Source: Microcella alkalica
Lineage (GTDB): Bacteria; Actinomycetota; Actinomycetes; Actinomycetales; Microbacteriaceae
Reading direction: 5' to 3'
NCBI RefSeq assembly: GCF_014137945.1
Contig: NZ_JACGWX010000002.1
Location: forward strand, 1-64,000
DNA length: 64,000 nucleotides
Shown: positions 8,996 to 18,326 of the stretch, piece by piece
Layout of the letters: every line of letters begins with the position of its first letter
Position numbering within the stretch: the first letter of the stretch is position 1
The notes under the pieces: model-generated
The model's input: only the letters and a program-made list of their open reading frames with translations
Databases searched by the model: none
Told to the model about the DNA's origin: nothing
Position numbers and translations under genes: made by a program

Positions 8996-9343
8996 ATGCA
9001 CATCCTCGACCACGTCGACGCAGCCAGCCTGCGCACCGACATCCCCGACTTCCGCGCCGGCGACACCGTCAAGGTGCACGTGAACATCGTCGAGGGCAAC
9101 CGCTCGCGCATCCAGGTCTTCCAGGGCGTCGTCATCGGCCGCTCGAACGAGGGCGTCCGCGAGACCTTCACCGTCCGCAAGGTGAGCTTCCAGGTCGGCG
9201 TCGAGCGCACCTTCCCCGTGCACTCCCCGGTCATCGACCACATCGAGGTCGTCACCCGCGGTGACGTGCGCCGCGCCAAGCTCTACTACCTGCGCGCCCT
9301 GCGCGGCAAGAAGGCCAAGATCAAGGAGAAGCGCGACAGCTAG
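8996..9343 (+). CDS. rplS: 50S ribosomal protein L19
   Basis: A 115-aa L19. [19 protein letters not shown] leads into the conserved [14 protein letters not shown] and the basic end [11 protein letters not shown]19 sits at the 30S-50S interface. ATG 8996 gives the normal family length; the longer open frame is spurious. About 115 nt of untranslated leader precede it, with CTGCCA near 8898 able to pair with TGGCAG near 8979, but no defined autoregulatory motif was recognised. Confidence 0.97.
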   Translation: MHILDHVDAASLRTDIPDFRAGDTVKVHVNIVEGNRSRIQVFQGVVIGRSNEGVRETFTVRKVSFQVGVERTFPVHSPVIDHIEVVTRGDVRRAKLYYLRALRGKKAKIKEKRDS

Positions 9344-9364
9344 TCTGTCGATCGATTCTTCGAC

Positions 9365-9395
9365 ACGGGCTCCGTCGGCATCCGACGGGGCCCGT
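9365..9395 (+). terminator. strong hairpin terminator after rplS
   Basis: A 14-bp stem (ACGGGCTCCGTCGG with CCGACGGGGCCCGT, one G-U pair) with a 3-nt loop lies 22 nt after the rplS stop. No U tract follows, as is usual for actinobacterial terminators. lepB has its own -10 downstream. Confidence 0.7.
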
Positions 9396-9454
9396 CGTCG
9401 TATCCGGGCGGATGCTCGGCGCGCCCCCGGCCGAACCGCGAGCCGAGCGCCGCC

Positions 9455-9460
9455 TAGACT
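9455..9460 (+). promoter_or_regulatory. -10 box of lepB
   Basis: TAGACT is followed by a short leader that holds an SD-like AGGGGAG (9474-9480) before ATG 9483. Confidence 0.5.
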
Positions 9461-9482
9461 GGACGCGAGGCACAGGGGAGTC

Positions 9483-10265
9483 ATGACAGAGAACGCAGCG
9501 CAATCGACGGACGTGGCATCCCCGTCCTCCGGTGCGGCGTCTCTGCCGACGGAGGCCCGCACCAGCCGGCGGCGCACCCTCCTCCTCTTCCTGCGTGACG
9601 TCGTGATCATCGTCGGCGTCGCGCTCCTCATCTCCTTCCTCATCAAGACCTTTCTGATCCGGTCGTTCTACATCCCGAGCGAGTCGATGCGGTCGACGCT
9701 CGAGGTCAACGACCGCATCATCGTGAACCAGCTCGTGCCCGAGGCCGTGCCGATCGAGCGGGGCGACATCGTCGTGTTCCGAGACCCAGGAGGGTGGCTG
9801 GCGTCCACGCCCGAGCCGCCGCAGCCGCCCGTGCAGGCTGCGCTCGACTGGATCGGCTCGGTCGTCGGCATCTCTGCGCCCGACAGTGACGAGCACCTCG
9901 TCAAGCGCGTCATCGGACTGCCGGGCGACCGCGTGGTGTGCTGCAACGACCTCGGGCAGATGAGCGTCAACGGAGTCCCGCTCGACGAGCCGTACGTCCG
10001 TCTGCCTGCCGGGGCGACCGCGGTGAGCGCCGACGACTTCCAGGTCCAGGTGCCGGCGGAGTCCCTGTGGGTCATGGGTGACAATCGCTACGATTCCTCC
10101 GACTCGCGGTACAACCGCAGCACCTTCACCGAGGGCTTCGTGCCCCTCGACGACGTCGTGGGGCGCGCCGTCGTGATCAGCTGGCCGATCGACCGCTGGA
10201 GCTGGCTCGACAACTACCCGCTCGTGTTCGACGGCGTTGGTGCCGCGCAGGTGCCGGCAGACTGA
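9483..10265 (+). CDS. lepB: signal peptidase I
   Basis: A 260-aa type I signal peptidase. One N-terminal membrane helix (about 38-57) precedes the catalytic serine at Ser68 (YIPSESMRSTL). The general-base lysine is Lys141 (LVKRVIGLPGDRV), and the box MGDNRYDSSDSR lies near the end. It removes signal peptides on the outer face of the membrane. ATG 9483 was chosen for its SD AGGGGAG; the longer frame reaches back into rplS. It sits between rplS and rnhB, the conserved order. Confidence 0.95.
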   Translation: MTENAAQSTDVASPSSGAASLPTEARTSRRRTLLLFLRDVVIIVGVALLISFLIKTFLIRSFYIPSESMRSTLEVNDRIIVNQLVPEAVPIERGDIVVFRDPGGWLASTPEPPQPPVQAALDWIGSVVGISAPDSDEHLVKRVIGLPGDRVVCCNDLGQMSVNGVPLDEPYVRLPAGATAVSADDFQVQVPAESLWVMGDNRYDSSDSRYNRSTFTEGFVPLDDVVGRAVVISWPIDRWSWLDNYPLVFDGVGAAQVPAD

Positions 10266-10267
10266 CC

Positions 10268-10942
10268 GTGCCTCCCGCCGACCCCACGCTCGACGTCGAG
10301 CGCTCGCTGTTCAGATCGGGGGCGCCCGTCGTGATCGGAATCGACGAGGTCGGGCGCGGGGCGATCGCCGGCGTCGTCGCGGTGGGCGCGTGCGCGATCG
10401 TGTCGGTGTCGGATGCCGCGCCCGCGGGGCTGCGCGACTCCAAGCTTCTCTCCGCTCCCCGCCGGGCCGCGGTCGAGCCGCTCGTCCGCTCGTGGGCCCT
10501 CGCAGTCGCCGTCGGCGAGGCCGAGCCGGCCGAGGTCGACGCGCTCGGGATCATCGCCGCTCTCGGGCTCGCGGGTCGCCGGGCGCTCATCCAGCTGTTC
10601 GAGCAGGGCGTCGACGTGGCAGCCTCCTGCGTGCTCCTCGACGGAAGCCATGACTGGCTCACCCCCGCGCTGGTCTCGCCGCCGCGGGTGATCGCGCGCG
10701 TCAAGGCCGATCGCGACTGCGCCGCCGTGGCGGGAGCATCCGTCGTCGCGAAGCAGCACCGCGACGCCCTCATGGTCGCCGACCACGAGCTGTGGCCGCC
10801 CTACGAGTGGTCGGGCAACAAGGGCTACGGTAGCGCCGGCCACTTCGCGGCGATCGCCGAGCACGGCGCGACCGAGCGCCACCGTCGCACCTGGCTGAGG
10901 TCGGCGTCGGCCGCCGCGGAGACCCTGCCGATCTCGGTCTAG
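10268..10942 (+). CDS. rnhB: ribonuclease HII
   Basis: A 224-aa RNase HII that cleaves the RNA strand of RNA-DNA hybrids and misincorporated ribonucleotides. Acidic active-site residues are visible: Asp26-Glu27 (GIDEVGRGAIAG), an Asp near 125 (LLDGSHDW) and Asp148 (VKADRD). The conserved LRDSKLLS and NKGYGS are also present. The GTG start lies 2 nt after the lepB stop, implying coupled translation. Confidence 0.95.
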   Translation: MPPADPTLDVERSLFRSGAPVVIGIDEVGRGAIAGVVAVGACAIVSVSDAAPAGLRDSKLLSAPRRAAVEPLVRSWALAVAVGEAEPAEVDALGIIAALGLAGRRALIQLFEQGVDVAASCVLLDGSHDWLTPALVSPPRVIARVKADRDCAAVAGASVVAKQHRDALMVADHELWPPYEWSGNKGYGSAGHFAAIAEHGATERHRRTWLRSASAAAETLPISV

Positions 10943-10945
10943 ACT
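10940..10945 (+). promoter_or_regulatory. -10 box overlapping the rnhB stop codon
   Basis: TAGACT contains the rnhB stop TAG and is followed by 7 nt and ATG 10953, a nearly perfect leaderless arrangement for the DUF2469 gene. Confidence 0.45.
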
Positions 10946-10952
10946 GCGTGGG

Positions 10953-11276
10953 ATGGACGACGACGAATTCGAGGACTACGACCGCGAGGTCGAGCTCGCC
11001 CTGTACCGGGAGTACCGCGACGTGGTCTCGCAGTTCCAGTACGTGGTGGAGACCGAGCGGCGCTTCTACCTCGCCAATGAGGTGACGCAGGTCGTGCGCG
11101 AGGTCGCGGGCGACTTCTTCTTCGAGCTGACCCTCACCGACGTGTGGGTGTGGGACGTCTACCGCAGCGACCGCTTCGTCAAGAGCGTCAAGGTGCTCAC
11201 CTTCAAGGACGTCAACGTCGAGGAGCTCGGCAAGAAGGAGCTCAAGCTGCCGAAGGAGCTCGCGCTCGACGAGTAG
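10953..11276 (+). CDS. DUF2469 family protein
   Basis: A 107-aa acidic protein starting MDDDEFEDYDREVELALYRE, matching the actinobacteria-specific DUF2469 family, which nearly always lies directly after rnhB. It has FYLANEVTQVVREVAGDFFFELTLTDVWVWDVYR in its middle, rich in aromatic and acidic residues. Its function is not known. It probably has its own leaderless promoter. Confidence 0.88.
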   Translation: MDDDEFEDYDREVELALYREYRDVVSQFQYVVETERRFYLANEVTQVVREVAGDFFFELTLTDVWVWDVYRSDRFVKSVKVLTFKDVNVEELGKKELKLPKELALDE

Positions 11277-11385
11277 CGCTCACCGCTCGTCCCCATCGGA
11301 GTCGCGCGGTGCTTTCGCCCCCGATTCCCCTCCTCCCTGCTGAGGGGCTCGGATGCCCCGCCATCCTCCTTGCCAGGAGGAACCC

Positions 11386-11736
11386 ATGGCACGCAAGGAC
11401 GTACTGGGTCGCACGGGCGAGCAGCTCGCGGTCGACCACCTGATCGACGAGGGCTTCGAGATCATCGCCCGCAACTGGCGATGCGCGGCCGGCGAGATCG
11501 ACATTGTGGCGCTGGATGCCGGGACGACCGTCGTCGTCGAGGTGAAGACGCGCGCAGGGCTCGGATTCGGGCATCCGCTCGATGCGATCACGCCCGTCAA
11601 GCTCGCCCGGCTGAGACGGCTCGCGGGCGCGTGGTGCGCCGAGAACTCGCCGGGCGGGCGCGTGCGCATCGACGCGGTCGCCGTCATCGCGGGCCGCCAC
11701 GGCATCGCGATCGAGCACGTGCGGCAGGTGTGCTGA
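11386..11736 (+). CDS. YraN / UPF0102 family nuclease-like protein
   Basis: A 116-aa protein with the restriction-endonuclease-like fold of UPF0102: LGRTGEQLAVDHL at the start and CAAGEIDIVALD followed by VVVEVKTR, giving the E...D...ExK catalytic pattern. ATG 11386 follows the SD CAGGAGGAACCC. The biochemical role of this family is unsettled; Holliday-junction-linked roles have been suggested because of its link to comM/dprA. It overlaps the comM start by 1 nt (TGATG). Confidence 0.88.
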   Translation: MARKDVLGRTGEQLAVDHLIDEGFEIIARNWRCAAGEIDIVALDAGTTVVVEVKTRAGLGFGHPLDAITPVKLARLRRLAGAWCAENSPGGRVRIDAVAVIAGRHGIAIEHVRQVC

Positions 11737-13268
11737 TGCCCGTCGCCCGCACGCGCGCCGTCGCCCTGAGCGGCGTCGACGGCTCGCTCGTAGAGATCGA
11801 GGCGGATCTCGCCAACGGACTCCCCGCGTTCACCATCATCGGCCTCCCCGACACCGCCCTCGGCGAGGCGAAAGACAGGGTGCGATCGGCGGCCTCCAAC
11901 TCGGGGCTCGAGCTGCCGTCCCGGCGCGTGACGGTGAACCTGTCGCCAGCGTCACTGCCCAAGCACGGCTCGGCCTTCGACGTCGGCATTGCCGTGGCGG
12001 CTCTCGCGACGACGGGGGCGCTCGCGCTCGACCACGTCGCCGAGACCGTCCACATCGGCGAGCTCGGGCTCGACGGCCGACTGCGGCCCGTCGCCGGCGT
12101 CCTGCCCGCGGTGCTCGCCGCGCGACGGGCGGGCGCGCGGCTCGTCGTCGTGCCATGGGGCAATCGTGCCGAGGCCGAGCTCGTGCCGGGCATCCGAATC
12201 ATCGCCGCGGCGACGCTGCGCGACGTCCTCGCCGTCCACGGCGCTGAGATCGAGCCGCCCGCCGAGCCGGTCGAGCCGATCCACTCGCCGCCGGTCGTCG
12301 AGTCGCGGACGAGCGACGGCGACCTCTCCGACGTCATCGGACACCCCGAGGCCGTCGAGGCGTTGCAGGTCGCCGCGGTCGGCGGCCACCATCTCATGAT
12401 GCTCGGGCCGCCAGGGGCGGGAAAGACGCTGCTCGCGTCGCGGCTGCCCGGGCTGCTGCCCGACCTGGACGCCGATGCTGCGGTCGAGGTGTCATCGGTG
12501 CGCTCGCTGGCCGGGCTCGGCGTGGGGGAGGGGCTCGTCACGCGACCGCCGCTCGAAGCGCCGCACCACAGCGCCACGACCGCATCGCTCGTCGGAGGAG
12601 GAAGCGGACTGGTCAGACCCGGCGCGATCTCCCGCGCCGCCCACGGCGTGCTCTTCCTCGACGAGGCGCCCGAGTTCCCGTCGGCGGTGCTGGATGCTCT
12701 GCGACAGCCGCTCGAGACCGGAGAGATCACCATCCATCGAGCGCGGTCGGTCGCGCGATTCCCCGCGCGGTTCCAACTCGTCCTCGCGGCGAACCCGTGC
12801 CCGTGCGGGCAGGCGGGCACCGGGGACGCGGAGTGCACGTGCACCCCGAACGCCAGGCGGCGGTACCTCGCGCGGCTCTCGGGCCCCCTGCTCGACCGCG
12901 TCGACCTGCGGCTCACGGTGCGGCGCGTCGGAACCGTGCAGCTCACCGGGGCGGAGGGCGGCGCGATCACGACGGCCGAGGCGCGCGCGCGAGTGGTCGC
13001 GGCGCGGGAGCGCACCCGCGCGCGCTGGGGCGAGCACGGCTGGACGCTCAACGCGCACGTGCCCGGCACGCCGCTCCGCAGCCCGCGTTGGCGCCTCGCT
13101 CCCGCCGATCGCGCGTCGCTCGACCGTGCGCTCGAGCGCGGCGGGCTCACCATGCGCGGTTACGACCGCGTGCTCCGCGTGGCGTGGAGCATCGCCGACC
13201 TTGAGGGCGACGACCGCCCGCGCGCCGACCACGTGGGCCGCGCGCTGTACCTGCGGAAGGGGATCTGA
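11736..13268 (+). CDS. comM: ComM / YifB-family Mg-chelatase-like AAA+ ATPase
   Basis: A 510-aa protein: an N-terminal Lon-like (ChlI) domain (about 1-180, GLPAFTIIGLPD, NLSPASLPKHGSAFD), a Mg-chelatase AAA+ domain with Walker A GPPGAGKT (224-231) and Walker B VLFLDE (305-310), a CPCG/C zinc-like cluster (NPCPCGQAGTGDAECTC), and a C-terminal helical domain. ComM is a helicase that promotes branch migration during natural transformation. It overlaps yraN and dprA by 1 nt each, a three-gene DNA-processing operon. Confidence 0.93.
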   Translation: MPVARTRAVALSGVDGSLVEIEADLANGLPAFTIIGLPDTALGEAKDRVRSAASNSGLELPSRRVTVNLSPASLPKHGSAFDVGIAVAALATTGALALDHVAETVHIGELGLDGRLRPVAGVLPAVLAARRAGARLVVVPWGNRAEAELVPGIRIIAAATLRDVLAVHGAEIEPPAEPVEPIHSPPVVESRTSDGDLSDVIGHPEAVEALQVAAVGGHHLMMLGPPGAGKTLLASRLPGLLPDLDADAAVEVSSVRSLAGLGVGEGLVTRPPLEAPHHSATTASLVGGGSGLVRPGAISRAAHGVLFLDEAPEFPSAVLDALRQPLETGEITIHRARSVARFPARFQLVLAANPCPCGQAGTGDAECTCTPNARRRYLARLSGPLLDRVDLRLTVRRVGTVQLTGAEGGAITTAEARARVVAARERTRARWGEHGWTLNAHVPGTPLRSPRWRLAPADRASLDRALERGGLTMRGYDRVLRVAWSIADLEGDDRPRADHVGRALYLRKGI

Positions 13269-14518
13269 TGATCGACTGGGGACTGCCCGAGAGCACCGTC
13301 GCGGCTCTCGTGCGCGGAGCGGGTCGCGCTGGCGAGTCCGTCGCCGAACGCGACGAGGCGGTCGCGCGTGCGCTGTGGAGCGTCGTCGTGGAGCCGGGCG
13401 ACGGCGACGCCGGCGTGCTGGTGGGGGCCGTCGGCGCGATCGAGGCGGCGCGAACTCTTCTGGAGCATCCCGCACCGATCTCGCTCGCGACCGCGACGGA
13501 CGGCGAGCTCACCGGGTCGGCGGCGGAGCGTGCGCTCGGCCGATGGCTGCCGCGGCGGAGGCAGGCGGACGTGGTGCGAGCGTTCGAGTCCGCCGCACGC
13601 ACCCGTGCTCGTCTTCTCGTCCCGAGCGACCCGGAATGGCCCGCAGCCCTCGACGATCTCGGCGCGCACGCGCCGTTGGCGCTGTGGTGCCGCGGCGACG
13701 TCACTCTGCTCTCGCGCCCGAGCGTCGCGCTCGTGGGCGCACGGGCGGCGACGGGGTACGGCGAGCACGTCGCCATGGAGCTCGCGGCGGGCGCCGTGAG
13801 CAACGGGTCTGCCGTCGTGTCCGGCGGCGCGTACGGGATCGACGGCATGGCGCATCGCGCAGCTCTCGCGTCCGGCGGCGACACGATCGCAGTTCTGGCG
13901 GGCGGCGTCGATCGCTTCTACCCGGCCGGTCATGAGGCCCTCCTGACGCGGATCGCCCAGCAGGGCGTCGTCGTGAGCGAGGCGCCCGGCGGCACGGCTC
14001 CCACCCGATGGCGGTTCCTGCAGCGCAACAGGTGCATCGCCGCGCTCGCCGGGGCGACGATCGTCGTCGAGGCCGGGCGGCGGTCGGGGGCGCTCAACAC
14101 GGCGCGTCACGCGCTCGACCTCGGTCGCCCCGTCGGCATCGTGCCCGGCCCCGTGACGAGTGCATCGAGCGCGGGATGCCATGCGATGCTGCGGGACTAC
14201 CCGGTGGTCTGCGTCACAAGCGTCGCCGAGCAGATGGAGCTTCTCCGAGGCGGGGTGTCGACGATCGGCGACTGCGACGGCGACGGGCGCCGTGTCTCGG
14301 GCGCGAATGACGACGTCGTCGGCCCGCGCGACCCCGATGGCATGGTCACTCGCGTGCTCGACGCGCTGCGGCCGAGACGCGCGCAATCCGTCGAGGAGAT
14401 CGCGCGTTCCGTGGGGGAGTCGCCCGCGCGCATCCGAGGCGTTCTCGGGGCGCTCTCCCTCGAGGATCGCGTCGTCTCGAAGGCCGATGGGTGGGTGCGT
14501 CGAGGGCCCGGAGCGTGA
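13268..14518 (+). CDS. dprA: DNA-processing protein DprA
   Basis: A 416-aa protein with an N-terminal variable region, the Rossmann-like DprA core (ALVGARAATGYGEHV, VVSGGAYGIDGMAHRAAL, FLQRNRCIAAL) and a C-terminal winged-helix segment (QSVEEIARSVGESPARIRGVL). DprA loads RecA on single-stranded DNA during transformation. The family usually has SGxAxGID; here it is SGGAYGID. The ATG overlaps the comM stop by 1 nt. Competence itself is not shown, since many non-competent actinobacteria keep dprA. Confidence 0.94.
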   Translation: MIDWGLPESTVAALVRGAGRAGESVAERDEAVARALWSVVVEPGDGDAGVLVGAVGAIEAARTLLEHPAPISLATATDGELTGSAAERALGRWLPRRRQADVVRAFESAARTRARLLVPSDPEWPAALDDLGAHAPLALWCRGDVTLLSRPSVALVGARAATGYGEHVAMELAAGAVSNGSAVVSGGAYGIDGMAHRAALASGGDTIAVLAGGVDRFYPAGHEALLTRIAQQGVVVSEAPGGTAPTRWRFLQRNRCIAALAGATIVVEAGRRSGALNTARHALDLGRPVGIVPGPVTSASSAGCHAMLRDYPVVCVTSVAEQMELLRGGVSTIGDCDGDGRRVSGANDDVVGPRDPDGMVTRVLDALRPRRAQSVEEIARSVGESPARIRGVLGALSLEDRVVSKADGWVRRGPGA

Positions 14519-14566
14519 TCGACCGCGCGCCCGGGGAGAACGCGAACCTCGTTCACCGCAAAGGAG

Positions 14567-14572
14567 TAGCCT
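14567..14572 (+). promoter_or_regulatory. -10 box of the CpdA-like gene (leaderless layout)
   Basis: TAGCCT plus 6 nt plus GTG 14579 fits a leaderless promoter and supports the GTG start over ATG 14588. An AAGGAG directly upstream (14561-14566) is too far (12 nt) from the GTG to be its ideal SD. Confidence 0.5.
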
Positions 14573-14578
14573 GCTCGC

Positions 14579-15514
14579 GTGATTCAGATGGGTCAGCATC
14601 CCCCCGCGTCGCGTGTCATCGCGCACCTCTCCGACACCCACCTGCTCGGCGAAGGGCGACCGCTCTACGGGAGGGTCCCCGTCCAGGACCGGCTACGCGT
14701 CGCGCTCGAGCGGCTCGAGGCCTCGCCCGTCGAGCCGGATGCGATCGTGTTCACCGGCGATCTCACCGACATCGGCGAGCCCGATGCATACCGCCGCCTC
14801 CGGGACGACGTCGAACCGGTCGTGCGGCGGATGGGCGCGCAGCTCGTCTGGGTCATGGGGAACCACGACGACCGAGCGGCGTACTCCTCGCTCCTGTTCG
14901 ACGAGGAGCCCAGCGAGAAGCCGCAGGACAGAGTGCACGACATCGGCGGGCTGCGCATCATCTCGCTCGACACCACCGTGCCCGGCTACCATCACGGCGA
15001 GCTCGACCCCGCGCAGCTCGAATGGCTCCGCGCGGTCCTCGCCGAACCCGCCCCCCTCGGCAGCATCCTCGCCCTCCACCACCCGCCCATCCCGACGCCG
15101 CTCGAGGTCATGGCCGTGCTCGAGCTCCATCGTCAGGACGAGCTCGCCGATGTCGTGCGCGGCTCCGACATCCGCGGGATCCTCGGCGGCCATCTGCACT
15201 ACTCGACCCACTCGACCTTCGCCGGGATCCCCGTGCATGTCGCCTCGGCCACGTGCTACACGCTCGACCTCGGCGCCGACGCGAGCCGACTGCTCTCCGG
15301 CGTCGACGGCGGGCAGTCGTTCGACCTCGTGCACGTGTACGAGGACGTCGTCGTCAGCTCGACCGTCCCGCTCGCCTCGCATCCCGAGGCGACGGGCTTC
15401 TCGAGCGACTACCGCCCGATGATCGAGGGCATGCCGGCGGACGTCCGCCTCGAGCAGCTCTCCAGCAAGTCCTCGCACCTGAACCTCAACGAGGCCGCGA
15501 GCTCCGGGAGCTAG
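14579..15514 (+). CDS. CpdA-like metallophosphoesterase
   Basis: A 311-aa calcineurin-like phosphoesterase. The di-metal motifs are in order: SDTH (AHLSDTHLLGEG), GDL (FTGDLTDIG), GNHD (VMGNHDDRA), the histidine of LALHHPPIP and GHLHYS near 205. The layout resembles the class III cyclic-nucleotide phosphodiesterase CpdA/Rv0805. The actual substrate, cAMP or another phosphodiester, is not decided by sequence. Its stop TAG overlaps the stop of the reverse marR gene within CTAG, so the two genes converge with no spacer and no separate terminator. Confidence 0.87.
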   Translation: MIQMGQHPPASRVIAHLSDTHLLGEGRPLYGRVPVQDRLRVALERLEASPVEPDAIVFTGDLTDIGEPDAYRRLRDDVEPVVRRMGAQLVWVMGNHDDRAAYSSLLFDEEPSEKPQDRVHDIGGLRIISLDTTVPGYHHGELDPAQLEWLRAVLAEPAPLGSILALHHPPIPTPLEVMAVLELHRQDELADVVRGSDIRGILGGHLHYSTHSTFAGIPVHVASATCYTLDLGADASRLLSGVDGGQSFDLVHVYEDVVVSSTVPLASHPEATGFSSDYRPMIEGMPADVRLEQLSSKSSHLNLNEAASSGS

Positions 15515-16059
15515 GCCTCCGGCGGCCGGGCGGGTGAGCCGGAGCCCGAGGGTCGGCGCGGCGGAGCATCCGCCCGCCAGGCGCGGGGGCGCTCGGCGGG
15601 GCCGGCATGCTCGCGATAGGTGTCGACGACGCGCTGCAGGTATCGCGTTATGATCATCTGCTCGTCATCGTCGAAGTCGTGGATGGCGCTGTCGACCTCG
15701 GTCACCATCGGGATGATGCGGCTCATCGCGCGCCCCACCGAGGCTGGCTCCGGCACAACGAGCGTGCCTCGGCGGTCGTCGGGATTCGGCGTTCGGCGCA
15801 CGTGCCCGAGTCTCTCGAGCCGGTCGATCACCGTCGTGACGGCCGCGGACGACAGGTCGAGACGCTCGGCGAGAGCGGTCGGGCTCAGCGACCCCGCGAC
15901 GATCAGATGCTGCATCGCCGTGAGATCGGTCGGATTGACCGCGAGCTCGCCGCCGAGGGAGCGCTCGAAATCCTCCGTCACGTCCAGGAGCTCGCGCAGC
16001 AGAAGCGTCGCCGCGTGCGACGTCCCGAAACGCGGCGCCCCCTGGGTCGATTCGCTCAC
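15511..16059 (-). CDS. MarR family transcriptional regulator
   Basis: A 182-aa winged-helix protein with the MarR core LTAMQHLIVAGSLSPTALAE ... SSAAVTTVIDRLERLGHVRRTPNPDDRRG at about residues 50-105. The tail is Arg/Pro-rich. The start is GTG 16059: on the reverse strand TACACT is followed by exactly 6 nt and GTG, a leaderless layout, and longer frames run into mmpL. It is divergent from the MMPL transporter gene with an inverted repeat between them, the classic arrangement of a MarR repressor and the efflux pump it controls. Confidence 0.9.
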   Translation of the reverse strand: MSESTQGAPRFGTSHAATLLLRELLDVTEDFERSLGGELAVNPTDLTAMQHLIVAGSLSPTALAERLDLSSAAVTTVIDRLERLGHVRRTPNPDDRRGTLVVPEPASVGRAMSRIIPMVTEVDSAIHDFDDDEQMIITRYLQRVVDTYREHAGPAERPRAWRADAPPRRPSGSGSPARPPEA

Positions 16060-16065
16060 CTGGCC

Positions 16066-16071
16066 AGTGTA
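16066..16071 (-). promoter_or_regulatory. -10 box of marR (leaderless layout)
   Basis: On the reverse strand TACACT plus 6 nt (GGCCAG) plus GTG. It lies 12 nt from the inverted repeat at 16083-16111, so a bound regulator would cover the -35 region. Confidence 0.5.
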
Positions 16072-16082
16072 CGACCAACTGC

Positions 16083-16111
16083 CTCGATAGGTTAGTATTT
16101 CGACTATCGAG
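16083..16111. promoter_or_regulatory. inverted repeat, likely MarR operator
   Basis: CTCGATAG (16083-16090) and CTATCGAG (16104-16111) are perfect 8-bp arms around an AT-rich 13-nt centre. The site lies between divergent marR and mmpL and stands out as AT-rich in GC-rich DNA. Binding by the adjacent MarR is an inference. Confidence 0.6.
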
Positions 16112-16161
16112 ATATACCTGTCTGCCGCCCGCGGTCGCGGGTCGTCCTGAGGAGCCTCATC

Positions 16162-18309
16162 ATGATCGCGATCTCGCGCTTCATCGCCGCCGCACGAACG
16201 TCTTGGATCGTGCTCGTCGCCGGCATCGCCGCGACCGCCGCCCTCTTCGTCGTCGCCGGATACCAGTCGGCCGACTCGGCTCCTCCCGTAGGCCTTCCCG
16301 ACTCGGCCGAGTCGATCCAGGCGGCGAACCTTCAGGAGCAGTTCCGCGACGACGACTCCACGAGCGGCATCCTCGTGTTCGGGCGCGAGAGCGGCGAGCT
16401 CAGCGCGGACGACGTCGCCGCGATCACGGTGCGAGCGGGCGAGCTCGGCGACATCGCTCTCGACGGATTCGTGCCGCCAACCACCGTCTCGGAGGACGGC
16501 ACGACCGCGCTCGTCGCGGTGCCGCTCGAGATCGAGGAAAGAGTCTCCGTCCAGGCCGAGCGCGCGGACGAGATCCGATCGATCGCCGCGGACGGGCTCC
16601 CCGACGGCATCGAGGTCTGGTTCACAGGCGCGGAGGGCTTCCTCGTCGACATCTCGGCCGTGTTCGAGGGCGCCAACTTCGTGCTCCTCGGCGTCACCGC
16701 GCTCGTCGTCGCGGTGCTTCTGATCATCACCTACCGCAGTCCGATCCTCTGGATCGTCCCCCTCGGCGTCGTCGGCGTCGCGGATGTCATCGCCGGCATC
16801 GCCGCGCGCCTGGTCGCGGACGCCGCGGGCATCACGCTCGACGGCTCGGTGACAGGCATACTCTCGGTGCTCGTGTTCGGAGCGGGCACGAACTACGCAC
16901 TCCTGCTCATCGCCCGGTACCGGGACGAGCTGCGACTGCACGCGGATCGCCGTGAGGCCATGGCGATCGCGCTGCGCGGCGCCGGCCCCGCGATCATCGC
17001 GAGCGGATCGACCGTCGCGCTCGCCCTCGCCACGCTGCTCTTCGGCGAGCTGTCGGGCAACCGCTCGCTGGGCCTCGCGGGTGCCGTCGGAATCGTCGTC
17101 GCGATGGCGTACGCCCTGCTCGTCCTCCCCGCCGCGCTCGTCGTCTTCGGCCGCTGGCTCTTCTGGCCCCTCGTGCCTCGCTACGGCACCCCGGACACGA
17201 TCTCGCGTAGCCCGTGGGGCAGGCTCGGCCGGTCCGTGAGCACGCGCCCGGTGATCGTCGCGATCGCGGGCTTCGCGGTGCTCGCCGCCTTCGCCTCGGG
17301 GCTCACGACGCTCACCGTCGGGCTCTCGCAGAACGACCGCTTCATCGTCAAGCCCGAGGCCGTCCTCGGCCAGGAGCGCCTCGCGGAGGCCTTCTCGGCC
17401 GGCAGCACCGCGCCCGCCGCTGTGATCGTGCCCGCCGCCGACGCCGCCGAGGTGAGCGACGGACTCGCCGAGGTCGACGGCGTCGTCGAGGTGAGGCCGG
17501 GGCCCTCCGACGACGACATCGCGCAGCTCGACATCGTGCTCGACGCCGACCCCGAGAGCCAGGAGGCGTTCGCGATCGTCTCCGACGTGCGGCTCGCGCT
17601 CGACGATCTCGGCGACGGCTCCGGGCTCGTCGGCGGCATCGACGCGGAGGGTCTCGATCTGCGCGACGCCCAGCAGCGCGATCAGAACCTCGTGATCCCG
17701 CTCATCCTCGTGCTCGTGCTGGCCGTGCTCATCGTGCTCCTGCGCTCGCTGCTCGCGCCGGTCCTCCTGCTGCTCGCGGTCGTCGCGAGCTTCTTCAGCG
17801 CGGTCGGCATCGGATCGATCCTGTTCGAGACGGTATTCGGGTTCCCCGGCGTCGACACGAACGTGCTGCTGTTCAGCTTCCTGTTCCTCGTGGCGCTCGG
17901 CGTCGACTACTCGATCTTCCTCGTCACCCGCGCCCAGGAGGAGGTCCCGAGGCTCGGAACCTCCGAGGGCATGGTGCGCGCGCTCGCCGCGACGGGCGGC
18001 GTCATCACGAGCGCGGGCGTCCTGCTCGCCGCGGTCTTCGCGGTGCTAGGCGTGCTCCCGCTCATCACGCTCACCCAGGTCGGCGTCATCGTCTGCATCG
18101 GCGTCCTCATCGACACCCTCCTCGTGCGCACCGTGATCGTGCCCGCGATGACCTTCATCGCCAAGGACCGCTTCTGGTGGCCGCGCCGCCCCGAGCTCAC
18201 CGACGCCGAGGCCGCCGCACGCGGCGCGAACGGGCAGGCCGAGCGGATGCCCGACGACGTCGTCGACGCCGCGCCGCCTGCGTCGCGCGAGGCCGTCGCG
18301 AGCCTCTGA
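16162..18309 (+). CDS. MMPL/RND family membrane transporter
   Basis: A 715-aa transporter with the two-halved MMPL plan: an N-terminal helix (about 13-32), a periplasmic-type loop, five to six helices from about 165, a second external loop, then a second helix block from about 510. [23 protein letters not shown] and its repeat [20 protein letters not shown] carry the conserved GAGTNY / GVDYSIF proton-relay segments. It likely exports a lipid or hydrophobic drug by proton antiport. The ATG follows TGAGGAG. Divergent MarR probably represses it. Confidence 0.92.
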   Translation: MIAISRFIAAARTSWIVLVAGIAATAALFVVAGYQSADSAPPVGLPDSAESIQAANLQEQFRDDDSTSGILVFGRESGELSADDVAAITVRAGELGDIALDGFVPPTTVSEDGTTALVAVPLEIEERVSVQAERADEIRSIAADGLPDGIEVWFTGAEGFLVDISAVFEGANFVLLGVTALVVAVLLIITYRSPILWIVPLGVVGVADVIAGIAARLVADAAGITLDGSVTGILSVLVFGAGTNYALLLIARYRDELRLHADRREAMAIALRGAGPAIIASGSTVALALATLLFGELSGNRSLGLAGAVGIVVAMAYALLVLPAALVVFGRWLFWPLVPRYGTPDTISRSPWGRLGRSVSTRPVIVAIAGFAVLAAFASGLTTLTVGLSQNDRFIVKPEAVLGQERLAEAFSAGSTAPAAVIVPAADAAEVSDGLAEVDGVVEVRPGPSDDDIAQLDIVLDADPESQEAFAIVSDVRLALDDLGDGSGLVGGIDAEGLDLRDAQQRDQNLVIPLILVLVLAVLIVLLRSLLAPVLLLLAVVASFFSAVGIGSILFETVFGFPGVDTNVLLFSFLFLVALGVDYSIFLVTRAQEEVPRLGTSEGMVRALAATGGVITSAGVLLAAVFAVLGVLPLITLTQVGVIVCIGVLIDTLLVRTVIVPAMTFIAKDRFWWPRRPELTDAEAAARGANGQAERMPDDVVDAAPPASREAVASL

Positions 18310-18326
18310 ACCCCGCCCGTCGTCTC

